From positions 62,001 to 126,000 of the forward strand of contig DASUEU010000027.1 in assembly GCA_036274895.1 (NCBI GenBank): DNA of 64,000 bases, in the 5' to 3' direction. Each line of letters starts with the position of its first letter. The first letter of the stretch is position 1. A program made the translations under genes and the position numbers. The DNA is from CALMKX01 sp036274895. GTDB taxonomy: Bacteria; Acidobacteriota; Thermoanaerobaculia; Multivoradales; SZUA-115. A model generated the notes under the pieces. The model was given only the letters and a program-made list of their open reading frames with translations, had not been told where the DNA came from and did no database searches. Shown here one piece after another: positions 1-8,800 of this stretch.

Positions 1-2
1 TT

Positions 3-299
3 GCACAGGTTGAGGTTCACCAGGGGAGCGTCGGGGCTGCTGTGCCCCGCCTGGTTGAGGCGTGGCAGGGGGTCAGTCGAATTGGCCGGCTGGACGGCAT
101 CGGGCACGTGGGGCTGCTGCTGGGGCGGATCACCCTGGCGTCGGGGGCTCCGGAGCAGGCGCGAGCCCTGCTCGAGGCGGCCCGAGATGCCTTCTCGAGG
201 CTTGGCCAAGAGGAGCTCGCAAATCAGGCGGCGGCGCTGCTGGAACAGATTCAGACGGCCGGTGACTCTCCCGGGGCTGGCGCCGGAGAAGGTGGCTAG
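3..299 (+). CDS. C-terminal end of a TPR-like protein (5' end outside window)
   Basis: The reading frame is open from the left edge of the window and stops at TAG 297-299, so only the last ~98 residues are visible. They contain a helical repeat reading ASGAPEQARALLEAARDAFS followed by a second Ala/Leu/Glu-rich helix, which fits a tetratricopeptide-type helical pair. TPR tails like this close many bacterial kinases, adenylate-cyclase-like regulators and scaffold proteins, and I cannot tell which this is. A run of nine C follows the stop (303-311). Confidence is good that it is coding and low on function. Confidence 0.5.
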   Translation, partial: AQVEVHQGSVGAAVPRLVEAWQGVSRIGRLDGIGHVGLLLGRITLASGAPEQARALLEAARDAFSRLGQEELANQAAALLEQIQTAGDSPGAGAGEGG

Positions 300-690
300 G
301 CGCCCCCCCCCAGCGCGCCGGGGTGCCCACTCCTGGAGAAGGGTCTCCTGCACGCCTCTTCCTGCTTCTAAGAAGAGTCCCAGCCGTTTCGTGGCCCGGA
401 ATCCCGTTTCTCGTTGCCTGGATTCCCGATCTTCGTCGCCTTCTTTCCCGAGGGCGGCGTGACCTGGAATCCCGTGCCCTTCCGGAGCAATTCCGCGGGG
501 AATCCGCCGCCATGCCGTGGGCCGTCGGGAGGTCGGCGCGCGCAGGATCGCCCTTCGAGCCCGTCGAGGGCGGGAGCCGGGATGCCGGCCGCGTCGGGGC
601 GGCTCACCGCTTGTCGAGCGGGTACACGTTGGCCGTGCGGGATCTGGAGGGCAGGGGAGGGGGCGGGTGGGGGTCGGTTGGCCGGGCGGT
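300..690. other. Intergenic stretch with no recognisable gene
   Basis: These ~390 bases separate the TPR tail from the convergent RepA gene. Overlapping open frames exist on both strands, but all are Arg/Pro/Gly-rich shadows typical of very GC-rich DNA. The motif GGAATCCCGT occurs at 398-407 and 466-475, with a variant GGATTCCCGA at 420-429. The spacing is too irregular to call iterons. I see no promoter, RNA gene or terminator that I trust. Confidence 0.4.
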
Positions 691-2082
691 TCACGAACCG
701 GGCGGCGGGCGGGCGCTGTCCTCGCTGGAGCTGGCGGCGGCTTGACGGGCCCTTCCAAGCGGGTGGGGGTTCGCGCGCTGTGGCCGGGGCGGCACCTGGC
801 GCAGGGCGAGGCGAAGCTGCCGCCAGCGCTCCCGGGGATCGGTGAGGGGGGCGAGAGAGGCCGGATCCACGAGGGCAGGCTCGGCCGGCTTCGCCGGGCT
901 CGGAGCCGGGCGGGGAAGGGGCTTCGGTGACGGCTCCGGCAATCTGGGCGGGCTAGCGGGTCGCTCTCGGGCTGGCGCCTGCGCTGGCGCCGGCGCGCTC
1001 CAACCTGGCCGGGCGGGGGCCTCACCTGGCTTCGCCGGCCGGCCCGGCCCCTTCCACGGCTCCACCACCAGGTCCCCCGAGCGCGGCAACAGGCGGGCCG
1101 GCAGCTCGGGGTGATGCTCGCGCAGCTCGGCTAGGATCTGCCCCAGCCGGTAGCGCAGCCGGCGCGGGTCCTTCTCCTGGCTGCCGAGCTGGGCGCAGAG
1201 CTGGCCGAAGGGCACCACGGCGGCCGAGCGCGCCGCGTAGCAGCGCCACAGCAGCAGCTGCGTGAAGTCCCAGGCCAGGGGGCGGTGGTGGAACGGCCGT
1301 AGGGCGGAAAGGGGCGTCGGCACCCGCGTCTCGCGCAGATAGCGCCAGAAGTCCGGGTCCAGGTCGAAGCCGTAGCGGTGGTAGGCCAGCAGGCGGCGGT
1401 CCGCGAGCTGCCCGGCCCGGCTCCCTCCGTTCAGCAGCTCGAGGGGCTCCACGGCCTCCGGCATCAGCACCAGCCGGCGGGTACGGCGCTCTTCCTGGTC
1501 GATCTCCTCGATCTGGATGGCGAGCCTCGCCACTCGCTCGAAGCGCTCCCGGAACACCCGATAAGCCCGGCCTCCCTGGTCCAGCCCGAAGGCCCGGAAG
1601 TACTCCGTGATGGCCGAGAAGCGCACCGCCCCGTCCTGGAACGCCTTGGTGGTGATCCAGGCAAGCAGCGAGCGATCCGCCCCGAAGGGCAGGGGGAAGC
1701 GCGGGTCGGTCGCCTGATAGGTCACCCTCAGCCAGGAGGACCGGCCTGTCCGGGCCGTGCGGGTTACCTCGCGGACGGCGTCTTCCCGCCGCAAGGGCAG
1801 GGCCGCTACCACGAACGGCCGTGGCTGGAGCAGCACCTCCGACACGCCCGGCGGCGAGGCGATCGCCTCGCCGCCCACCTCCAGCGGAGAGCTGGCTCCC
1901 CGGTCTCCAGGCAGCTCCAAGCCAGCGAGGAAGTGCCGCACCGCCGCCTCCTCAAGCCGCCCGCCGGGTGCGAAGCTGGTGCAATTGCACCCCATTCTGC
2001 ACCCCATGGGCGCAACGAGGGGGTCTCTGAGAGGGCGAGAAGGACCGTCCGAGAGCCGCGAATGGCGCCGTGAGCGAGCCAC
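691..2082 (-). CDS. Plasmid-type replication initiator RepA (RepA_C family)
   Basis: The 463-residue frame contains a region resembling plasmid-encoded RepA proteins. It has a central block LLAWITTKAFQDG followed by a winged-helix-like stretch (RAFGLDQGGRAYRVF, then RLAIQIEEID). A C-terminal block follows in which an aromatic/basic helix (LLLWRCYAARSAAVVPFGQL) leads to a second DNA-binding-like helix. RepA would bind an origin and start replication. The last ~110 residues are a Pro/Ala-rich tail ending in a basic segment. The start is uncertain: GTG at 2082 gives the full frame, while ATG at 2007 lies beside a 14-bp palindrome and would remove 25 residues. It lies just past the 3' end of tRNA-Arg with no partition or integrase gene in view, suggesting an integrated or decayed plasmid-like element, or one of the chromosomal RepA homologues found in some phyla. 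Confidence 0.7.
   Translation of the reverse strand: MARSRRHSRLSDGPSRPLRDPLVAPMGCRMGCNCTSFAPGGRLEEAAVRHFLAGLELPGDRGASSPLEVGGEAIASPPGVSEVLLQPRPFVVAALPLRREDAVREVTRTARTGRSSWLRVTYQATDPRFPLPFGADRSLLAWITTKAFQDGAVRFSAITEYFRAFGLDQGGRAYRVFRERFERVARLAIQIEEIDQEERRTRRLVLMPEAVEPLELLNGGSRAGQLADRRLLAYHRYGFDLDPDFWRYLRETRVPTPLSALRPFHHRPLAWDFTQLLLWRCYAARSAAVVPFGQLCAQLGSQEKDPRRLRYRLGQILAELREHHPELPARLLPRSGDLVVEPWKGPGRPAKPGEAPARPGWSAPAPAQAPARERPASPPRLPEPSPKPLPRPAPSPAKPAEPALVDPASLAPLTDPRERWRQLRLALRQVPPRPQRANPHPLGRARQAAASSSEDSARPPPGS
1978..1991. promoter_or_regulatory. 14-bp perfect palindrome at the 5' end of repA
   Basis: GGTGCAATTGCACC is a perfect 14-bp palindrome. On the minus strand it directly follows two copies of ATGGGGTGC spaced 12 bases apart (start to start), one of which runs into the palindrome. 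Its position over the N-terminal codons of repA suggests a RepA or repressor binding site, in which case translation would start further downstream. This is inference from symmetry and position only. Confidence 0.35.
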
Positions 2083-2158
2083 GGGCCGAGCCTCTAAGCC
2101 TTTTCTCGACAGTATGTTGTGGGGTTCTACTGGCTACTTCGGTGAGGCGGGGAGACTT

Positions 2159-2234
2159 TGGTGCACCCTGGAGGACTCGAACCTCCAACCTTCTGATCCG
2201 TAGTCAGATGCTCTATCCATTGAGCTAAGGGTGC
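2159..2234 (-). tRNA. tRNA-Arg (anticodon ACG)
   Basis: Read on the minus strand, a full cloverleaf folds: a 7-bp acceptor stem GCACCCT/AGGGTGC, a D arm with GCTC/GAGC, an anticodon stem TCTGA/TCAGA enclosing loop CTACGGA (anticodon ACG, read as ICG in the cell), a 5-nt variable loop and a T arm GGAGG-TTCGAGT-CCTCC. Discriminator A is followed by an encoded CCA at 2161-2159. It decodes CGN arginine codons. Its 3' end faces the RepA gene 77 bases away, the usual geometry for elements integrated at a tRNA 3' end. Confidence 0.95.
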
Positions 2235-2311
2235 AGCTCAAACAGAGGAGCCGGGATTGTAGACGAAGGCCCGGAGGCTTTGCAACGGCTTCGGCCTCGG
2301 CTCCCCGGCGA

Positions 2312-2378
2312 ATTGGGTGGAAATGGATGGACAAATGGGTGGCGGCTGTGGCAGGCTGATTGGGTGGAAATGGATGGA
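2312..2378 (+). repeat. Duplicated 20-bp leader repeat overlapping the fic start
   Basis: An identical 20-bp sequence beginning ATTGGGTGGAAATGG occurs at 2312-2331 and 2359-2378. Each copy carries a GGGTGG purine block followed by an ATG. The second ATG (2370) is the likely fic start. The first (2323) opens a 20-codon frame that ends at a TAG just past the fic start. The duplication may be an operator for the winged-helix Fic protein, or a duplicated ribosome-entry site giving translational coupling. Confidence 0.5.
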
Positions 2379-3452
2379 GAAATAGACAGAGGCAGGGAGA
2401 ACGCGCTCGCCACGGCCTCCCTGCGCATCACGCCGGAGATCCTCGGGGCCATCGCCGAACTGGACGAATTCAAGGGCGCCTGGCGGGCGCTCGGCCGCAT
2501 CGCGCCGGACCGGCTGTCGAGCCTGCGGCGGGTGGCCACCATCGAGAGCGTGGGCTCCTCCACTCGCATCGAGGGGGCCCGGCTCTCGGACCGTGAGGTC
2601 GAGCAGCTCCTCTCCCGCCTCGAGATCCGCGACTTCGCCTCCCGCGACGAGCAGGAGGTGGCCGGCTATGCCGAGGTCATGGAGACCGTCTTCGCCCACT
2701 GGCAGGACCTCCCCCTGACCGAGAACCACGTCCTCCAGCTCCATCGCGACCTGCTCAAGCACTCCGACAAGGACGTGCGTCACCGCGGCGCCTACAAGAC
2801 TCTGCCCAACCACGTGGAGGCCTTCGGCCCGGAGGGCGAGAGCCTGGGGGTGGTCTTCGCCACCGCCTCCCCCTTCGACACCCCGGGGCGCATGGCCCAG
2901 CTGGTGGCCTGGGTGGCGGAGCGGGAGCGGAGCAAGGATCTCCACCCTCTGCTGGTGGTCGCTGTCTTCATCGTGGCCTTCCTCGCCATCCACCCGTTTC
3001 AGGACGGCAACGGCCGCCTCTCCCGCATCTTGACCACCCTGCTGCTGCTGCGCGCCGGCTACGCCTACGTCCCCTACAGCTCCCTCGAGAGCGTCGTCGA
3101 GGCGAGCAAGGACGGCTACTACCGCGCGCTTCGGGTCACCCAGGGGACGCTGGGCACGGCGGCTCCGGACTGGCAGCCCTGGGTGACCTACTTCCTCGGT
3201 GCTTTGCTGGAGCAGAAGCGGCGCCTGGTGAAGAAGCTCGAGCGGGAGAGCGTAGTGCTGGGGAGCTTGCCGGAGCTGTCGGTGGCGATCCTCGAGCTCG
3301 CCCGCGAGCGGGGCCGGGTGACGGTCGCCGAGGCCGCCCGGGCCACGTGGGCCAACCGCAACACGGTCAAGGACCACTTGCGGACCCTGGCAGCTCGGGG
3401 CCACCTGAGGCGCCATGGGGCCGGGCGGGGCAGTTGGTACGGCTTGGAGTGA
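2370..3452 (+). CDS. Fic family AMP-transferase-like protein with C-terminal winged helix
   Basis: Fic enzymes usually transfer AMP from ATP to hydroxyl groups of target proteins. The catalytic loop HPFQDGNGRLSR lies at residues 208-219 and matches HPFx(D/E)GNGRxxR, with the catalytic His present. An inhibitory motif S64xxxE68G69 sits upstream in the same chain, which marks a class II, self-inhibited Fic. The last ~60 residues form a winged helix (TVAEAARATWANRNTVKDHL), typical of Fic proteins that also bind DNA. An in-frame ATG-less extension exists upstream, but ATG 2370 falls within the second leader repeat with GGGTGG ahead of it. At 360 residues it has the normal length for this subfamily. 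No antitoxin gene is adjacent, consistent with cis inhibition. The target is unknown. Confidence 0.9.
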   Translation: MDGEIDRGRENALATASLRITPEILGAIAELDEFKGAWRALGRIAPDRLSSLRRVATIESVGSSTRIEGARLSDREVEQLLSRLEIRDFASRDEQEVAGYAEVMETVFAHWQDLPLTENHVLQLHRDLLKHSDKDVRHRGAYKTLPNHVEAFGPEGESLGVVFATASPFDTPGRMAQLVAWVAERERSKDLHPLLVVAVFIVAFLAIHPFQDGNGRLSRILTTLLLLRAGYAYVPYSSLESVVEASKDGYYRALRVTQGTLGTAAPDWQPWVTYFLGALLEQKRRLVKKLERESVVLGSLPELSVAILELARERGRVTVAEAARATWANRNTVKDHLRTLAARGHLRRHGAGRGSWYGLE

Positions 3453-3463
3453 GACGCCACTAT

Positions 3464-3492
3464 TTGGCATGTCTCTATGAATCATCTAGGAT
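3464..3492 (+). promoter_or_regulatory. Sigma70-type promoter of the secreted CxxCH protein
   Basis: TTGGCA (3464-3469) and TAGGAT (3487-3492) are separated by exactly 17 bases and lie 28 bases ahead of the ATG at 3520. The same -10 hexamer occurs in the promoter of the HTH-EIIA/Ehr operon at 17220, which supports it as a real housekeeping signal here. Confidence 0.6.
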
Positions 3493-3519
3493 GAGCGGGT
3501 TTTCCGGAGGAGGTTGCTG

Positions 3520-5802
3520 ATGACGAGCCGAGCGCGTGGTCTGGCCTGGGCTTTGGCGTTGCTGGTGGCGGTGGGGATGCCGCCGGCGGTTTCTGTCGGG
3601 CAGGGGAGCGATCTGGCACCGCCGGCGCCGGAGGGGGTGCAGTACCCCATCCTGTTCGTCACCCAGGTGCCCATCCCGGGGGACTTCGCCACGGTGGGCT
3701 CCGTCTTCGCCAACCACATGGCCTCGATGCAGCAGGTGGGCCGGGGTGGAGACCTGTGGATTCGCTACCCCAACGGCACCCAGCGCAACTTGACCCAGGA
3801 GGCCGGCTACGGCATGACCGGCTTCCAGGGCGCGGCGGCCATCTCGGTGCGGGACCCGGCGGTGCACTGGGACGGCACCAAGGCCGTCTTCAGCATGGTG
3901 GTGGGCGCGCCCACCCAGCAGTACCAGGTGGGCACCTGGACCTGGCAGCTCTACGAGGTCACCGGCCTCGCCCAGGGCCAGACGGCCCACGTCACCAAGG
4001 TCCCCAACCAACCGGCCAACGCCAACAACGTCAGCCCGATCTACGGCACGGACGATCGCATCCTCTTCACCTCGGACCGGCCGCGCAACGGCGCCCCCCA
4101 CCTCTACCCCCAGCTCGACGAGTACGAGTCCACCGCCACCACCACGGGCCTGTGGAGCCTCCAGCCCGCGACGGGCGACCTGCGGCTGCTGAACCACGCA
4201 CCCTCGGGGGCCTTCACGCCCATCCTCGACAGCTTCGGCCGCGTGGTCTTCACCCGCTGGGACCACCTCCAGCGGGACCAGCAGGCGGACACCGACGTGC
4301 TCGCCGGCAACACCTACGGCACCTTCAACTACGCGGACGAAAGCGCCGGGGCCCTCGCGCTGGCCAACCGCGACGAGGTCTTCCCCGAGCCGCGGCCGGT
4401 GCGCACGGACCTGCTGGCCGGCACCAACCTCTTCGGCCACCGCATCAACCACTTCTTCCCCTGGCAGATCAACGAGGACGGCACCGAGGAGGAGACCCTC
4501 AACCACATCGGCCGCCACGAGCTGCACTCCTACTTTGAGCAGAGCTTGACCGACGACCCCAACCTCGACGAGTTCATCGCCGACGTCTCCGGTCGGGTCA
4601 ACCCGAACGACATCCTGAACTTCCTCCACCTGCGCGAGGACCCCCTGGTGCCCGGCCGCTACGTGGGCATCGAGGCGCCGGAGTTCGCCACCCACGCGAG
4701 CGGCCAGGTGATCGCCCTCGACGCGCCGCCCAGCCTGCGGCCGGACCTGGCGATCCTCGACTACGTCACCCACCCGGCCACCGCCACTGTGGTGCCGGAC
4801 GGGCAGACCCCGCCCGCAAACCACAGCGGCCACTACCGGGACCCGCTGCCGCTCTCGGACGGCGCGCTGCTCGCCGCCCACACCTTCGAGACCCGCGCCG
4901 CCGGCAACCTGGGCACGCGCGCCAACCCGATCCCCCGCTACCGCTTCCGCTTGCGCTACCTGACGACCGCCGCCAACGGCTACCTGACGGCGGGGGCGAC
5001 CTTCACCTCCGGCATCAACGAGACCGTCTCCTGGTGGGACCCGGACGTGCTGGTCTCCTACTCCGGCGAGCTGTGGGAATGGGATGCGGTCGAGGTGCGG
5101 CCCCGCACGCGGCCAGCCCGCCGCCGGGCCGTGCTGGCGGCCTCGGAGGTCGCCGTGTTCGCCGACGAAGGCGTGGCGGCCACCGCGCTGGCCCGCGACC
5201 TGCGCCGGCGCGACCTCGCCCTGATGGTGGTGCGGGACACCACCACCCGCGACGAGCTGGACCGCCAGCAGCCCTTCAACCTGCGGGTGCCCGGCGGCAC
5301 AGCCCAGACCCTGGGTGCCGGCGGCAAGATCTACGACCTCGGCCACCTCCAGATCTACCAGGGGGACCAGATCCGCGGCATGTATGGGCCGGACACCCCG
5401 GGGCCGGGCCGGCGGGTGCTCGCCCAGGCCCTGCACGACCCCGCGGCCCTGGCCGCCAACCCGCCCAACGCCGCGGGCCCGCCGGGCAGCGTGGCGATCG
5501 CCGCGGACGGCTCGGTGGCGGCCTTCGTGCCGGCGCACCGGGCGCTCGCCTGGCAGACCACCGAGCCGGACGGCACGCCGGTGGTGCGCGAGCGCTACTG
5601 GATCACCTTCCAGCCGGGAGAGATCCGCACCTGCGACGGCTGCCACGGCGTCAACAACGTCAACCAGGCCGGCGGCCCCCCCGCCGCCCACTCGCCGGAG
5701 GCCCTGCGCCAGGCCCTCCAGCTCTGGGAGGCGCAGACCGGCCACCTCTTCTCGGACGGCTTCGAGACCGGCGACCTCGCGGCCTGGACCGTGGTGCAGT
5801 GA
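3520..5802 (+). CDS. Secreted beta-propeller-like protein with one CxxCH motif
   Basis: The ATG at 3520 follows GGAGGAGG by six bases, which decides the start. The product is ~760 residues with an N-terminal signal peptide (ARGLAWALALLVAVGMPPAV). The body has propeller-like strands with TolB-style sequences (WDGTKAVFSMV, RILFTSDRPRNGAPHLYP). Near the C terminus is a single c-type heme-binding motif CDGCH in IRTCDGCHGVNNVNQAGG. The overall layout recalls proteins carrying the hydrazine-synthase-alpha-like middle domain, which are widespread outside anammox bacteria and do not imply hydrazine chemistry. The protein ends LFSDGFETGDLAAW, a tail I associate with exported proteins of some Acidobacteriota and Xanthomonadales. 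It probably works in the periplasm or outside the cell. The substrate is unknown. Confidence 0.65.
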   Translation: MTSRARGLAWALALLVAVGMPPAVSVGQGSDLAPPAPEGVQYPILFVTQVPIPGDFATVGSVFANHMASMQQVGRGGDLWIRYPNGTQRNLTQEAGYGMTGFQGAAAISVRDPAVHWDGTKAVFSMVVGAPTQQYQVGTWTWQLYEVTGLAQGQTAHVTKVPNQPANANNVSPIYGTDDRILFTSDRPRNGAPHLYPQLDEYESTATTTGLWSLQPATGDLRLLNHAPSGAFTPILDSFGRVVFTRWDHLQRDQQADTDVLAGNTYGTFNYADESAGALALANRDEVFPEPRPVRTDLLAGTNLFGHRINHFFPWQINEDGTEEETLNHIGRHELHSYFEQSLTDDPNLDEFIADVSGRVNPNDILNFLHLREDPLVPGRYVGIEAPEFATHASGQVIALDAPPSLRPDLAILDYVTHPATATVVPDGQTPPANHSGHYRDPLPLSDGALLAAHTFETRAAGNLGTRANPIPRYRFRLRYLTTAANGYLTAGATFTSGINETVSWWDPDVLVSYSGELWEWDAVEVRPRTRPARRRAVLAASEVAVFADEGVAATALARDLRRRDLALMVVRDTTTRDELDRQQPFNLRVPGGTAQTLGAGGKIYDLGHLQIYQGDQIRGMYGPDTPGPGRRVLAQALHDPAALAANPPNAAGPPGSVAIAADGSVAAFVPAHRALAWQTTEPDGTPVVRERYWITFQPGEIRTCDGCHGVNNVNQAGGPPAAHSPEALRQALQLWEAQTGHLFSDGFETGDLAAWTVVQ

Positions 5803-5844
5803 CGAGGCCGTGGTCCGTCGCGGCTGGCCGCGCGAGCGCTGGCC

Positions 5845-8800
5845 TCAATACCGCTTGACCAACTTCACCCCCGCGCCGTCCGAGGTGACGCCGAAGAGGG
5901 GGCGTAGCGCGGCGAGGAAGCGGCTCTTGGCCGCCGGCTCGGCGTTGATCGTCTCGATGGCGAGTGAGCGCTCGGGGTCGAACTCCCGGGCGAGCAGGAC
6001 CTTGAGGAAGCCGAGGTAGCGGGGCAGGTCGGGGTGGTCGGGGCCGACGGCCAGCTCCAGCTCGGCGGCCGTGCGGCGGGCGGTCACCACCTTCCGCGCG
6101 CCGTGGTAGACCAGGTAACCACCCGGCACCCGCCGCGGCAGGCCGGCCTTCAAGTCCGGCAGGTCGAGGCCGCAGGGCGAGGCCGGGTCGAGGGCGCCGA
6201 GCCAGAAGACGACGTCCTCCGGCAGGCCCTGGCGCAGCTGGCGGAACGCCGCCTGGGACGCGAACTGTGGCCCCGGGATCCCCGCGAAGAAATAGCCGCT
6301 CATCACTTCGCCGGACAGCTCCATCAACCGCAGGGCGCGGAAGGTCCCCCGCCACTCGAAGGCCGGCAGCTCCCGCGCCACCAGCTCGCGGAACACCACC
6401 CCGTAGCGGCCGAGCAGCAGCCGCGCCCGCTCCTTGGCCAGCTCGTCCCGCACCACGGCGTCGGCCGGGGGAGCCGTGCCGGGCAGGGCGTACCAGCGCC
6501 CGGAGGCTGCGCGCCCCCCCTGCCAGCGGTCGAAGCGGAAGCGCCCGGGCCGCGCCCCGGCGGCTGGCCGCGTGGCCGCCTCCTCGATGGGCTGGAAGCG
6601 GCCGAGGGCTGCCCGGCGCAGGGCGGCGAAGGGCTCGCAAGCCGCCGCCGCCTGCCAGGCGAGCTGCCACAGCTCCCCTTGCAGCTGCGCCGAGCGCCGG
6701 CCGGTGCGGCGGGCCAGCTCGATGGCCTCCCAGCGCCCGGGGGGCTCGGCCAGCAGATCCAGGAGCCCTCCGGCAGAGGCGTCGGCTTCGTCCGGCCCGG
6801 CCGCCGGTCGCAGCAGCTCGAGGTCCGCGGGGAAGGCGAAGGTGATGCGCTCCGACCCCACTCCCAGCCAGCCCAGCTCGCTCTCCTGGGTCAGGGTGTC
6901 GAGCCAGGAGGGGTAGTAGGGGGAGAGCCGAGCGGGCAGGATCTCGCCCTCCCAGAGAGAGACCGGTGCCGGGTAGCCCAGCAGCTGCTCGAGGCGGGTC
7001 TTGAGCGCGTCGATCGAGCCTGGCTGGGTGCCTTCTGACCCGGCCAGGCCCTGGAACACTCCCCAGAAGTGCGGCAGCGCTGACAAGGGCAGGGCCTCGA
7101 AGCTCGGCCGCGAAGCGGCGCGCCGCCAGCGCAGCAGGGTCTCCAGGTTCTCGGCGTCGCAGACCTCCGCCGCCTCGGCGCCCTCGGTGAAGCGGTCGAA
7201 GACCCACAGCCTCTCCTCGTCCAGGGCCTCGATCACCCCTCGCACCCGCTCCTCGAAGGCGCCGAAGAGGGCGCCGAGCCGCTCCGGCGGGAACGGTCCC
7301 CAGAAGCGTGCCCACTCGGCGGCCAGGGCCGCCAGCTCCCCGCGCCGGGCCGCCAGGCCCTCGGCCGCCGGCTCGGGGGCGGGGGCCGAGAGCAGCGTTG
7401 CCAACGCGGCGGCGGCCTCCTCCGGCAGGGGGCCGTCGAGCCCCGCCAGCCCCAGGTCGCCCGGTTCCACGTCGAGGGCGCGGGCCAGACGCGGCAGGGT
7501 CTCGAGCGCCACCACCGCCGGCCCTTCCGCCCCGGGCAGGGTGACCCGGGCCAGACGGGAGCCCAGCGCCGGGGAAGCGAGATCCAGGGCCAGTCCATCC
7601 CGCGCGCACGCCGCGAGCAGCGCCCGCCACTCCCCCTCGGGCAAGAGCAGCCGCTCCTTCACCCACTCGACCAGCTCCCCCTCCTCCCGCGGCGCCCAGC
7701 CGGGGTGGAGGCGCTGGCGCTTGGCTTCGAGCTCCGCCACCAGGGAGAGCGGAATGGCCGGCCGCAGGTGGGGGGCGCGCAACAGCTCCTGCACCAGGTC
7801 CGCGGCGACCGTGCTGCGGGCGTCGCCCAGGGGCGTGTCGTCGTCGTACATCGCGGTGTTGGTCAGCTTCCAGCGCAGGCCCTCGGCGAACGGCGAGGCG
7901 TCCGAGGTCACCACCTCGCTGACCCCGATCTCCCCCGCCGCCAGCTCGGCCAGGCGCGCCCGCGCCACCTCGAGCTCCAGCTCGTCCTCGAGACAGGTGC
8001 GCCAGGTCTCGGCCAGCAGCGGGAAGTCCGGGAAGGCCCGCACCGCCTCGAGCAGCTTCTTCGCCCGCTGGCGGGAGAGCCACAGGGGAGTGCGCTGGCG
8101 CAGGCCGGAGCGGGGCAGGAGCAGGGCCCGGCCGGCGTTCTCACGGAAGCGGGCGCCGAAGTAGCCGGTGCCTTCGAGCTTTTTGCGCAGCAGGCGCTCG
8201 AGGTCCTCCGGCGCGAGCAGGCCGAGGATGGCGTCGAGCGGCAGGTCTTCGGGCAGGACCAGCAGAATGCAGCCGTCGTCGTGGGCGACGTCGATCGGCG
8301 AGCCGGGGTTGGCCTCCTCCCAGGCCGCCGCGAAGGCCAGGGCCAGCGGCCGGTTGACCTTGCCGCCCCACAGGGTGTGGAGCAGCACCTGATGCCGCCC
8401 GTCCGGCCTCCCGGCCTCCCTCACCCGCTCCACCAGGAGGTGGTGCCGGTGGGGCAGGGCGCCGCCGGTGGCCGCGCGCTGGCGTTCCAGCAGGCGCACC
8501 AGCTCCGCCGTGGCCGCGGCATCGAGCGGGTATTCGACGGCCAACTTCGCCGCGAAGCCGGGGCGGGAGATCTCCCCGTCGGCCCACTCCAGGAAGCGGC
8601 CCACCCGCTCCGAGAGGTGGGCGCCGCGGTCCTGCTCGTCGGCCCGCCAGAACGGGGCCATCGCCGCGCCACCCCGGGCCGGCACCACCAGCACGTCGTT
8701 GTGGGTGATCTGGGAGATCCGCCAGCCCTGGGCACCGAGGGTGAAGGTGTCGCCGATCGAGCGCTCCCACACGAACTCCTCGTCCAGCTCCCCCAGCCGG

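Noticed and set aside
398..475. GGAATCCCGT repeats as replication iterons for RepA
   Set aside because: Only two exact copies plus one variant, irregular spacing, and located after the 3' end of repA.
3475..5745. Long minus-strand open frame of 756 codons
   Set aside because: Val/Gly/Arg/His-rich antisense shadow of the CxxCH gene, with no motifs; typical in very GC-rich coding DNA.
3520..5802. Hydrazine synthase
   Set aside because: Only a loose domain resemblance and a single CxxCH; no beta/gamma subunits or other anammox genes nearby.
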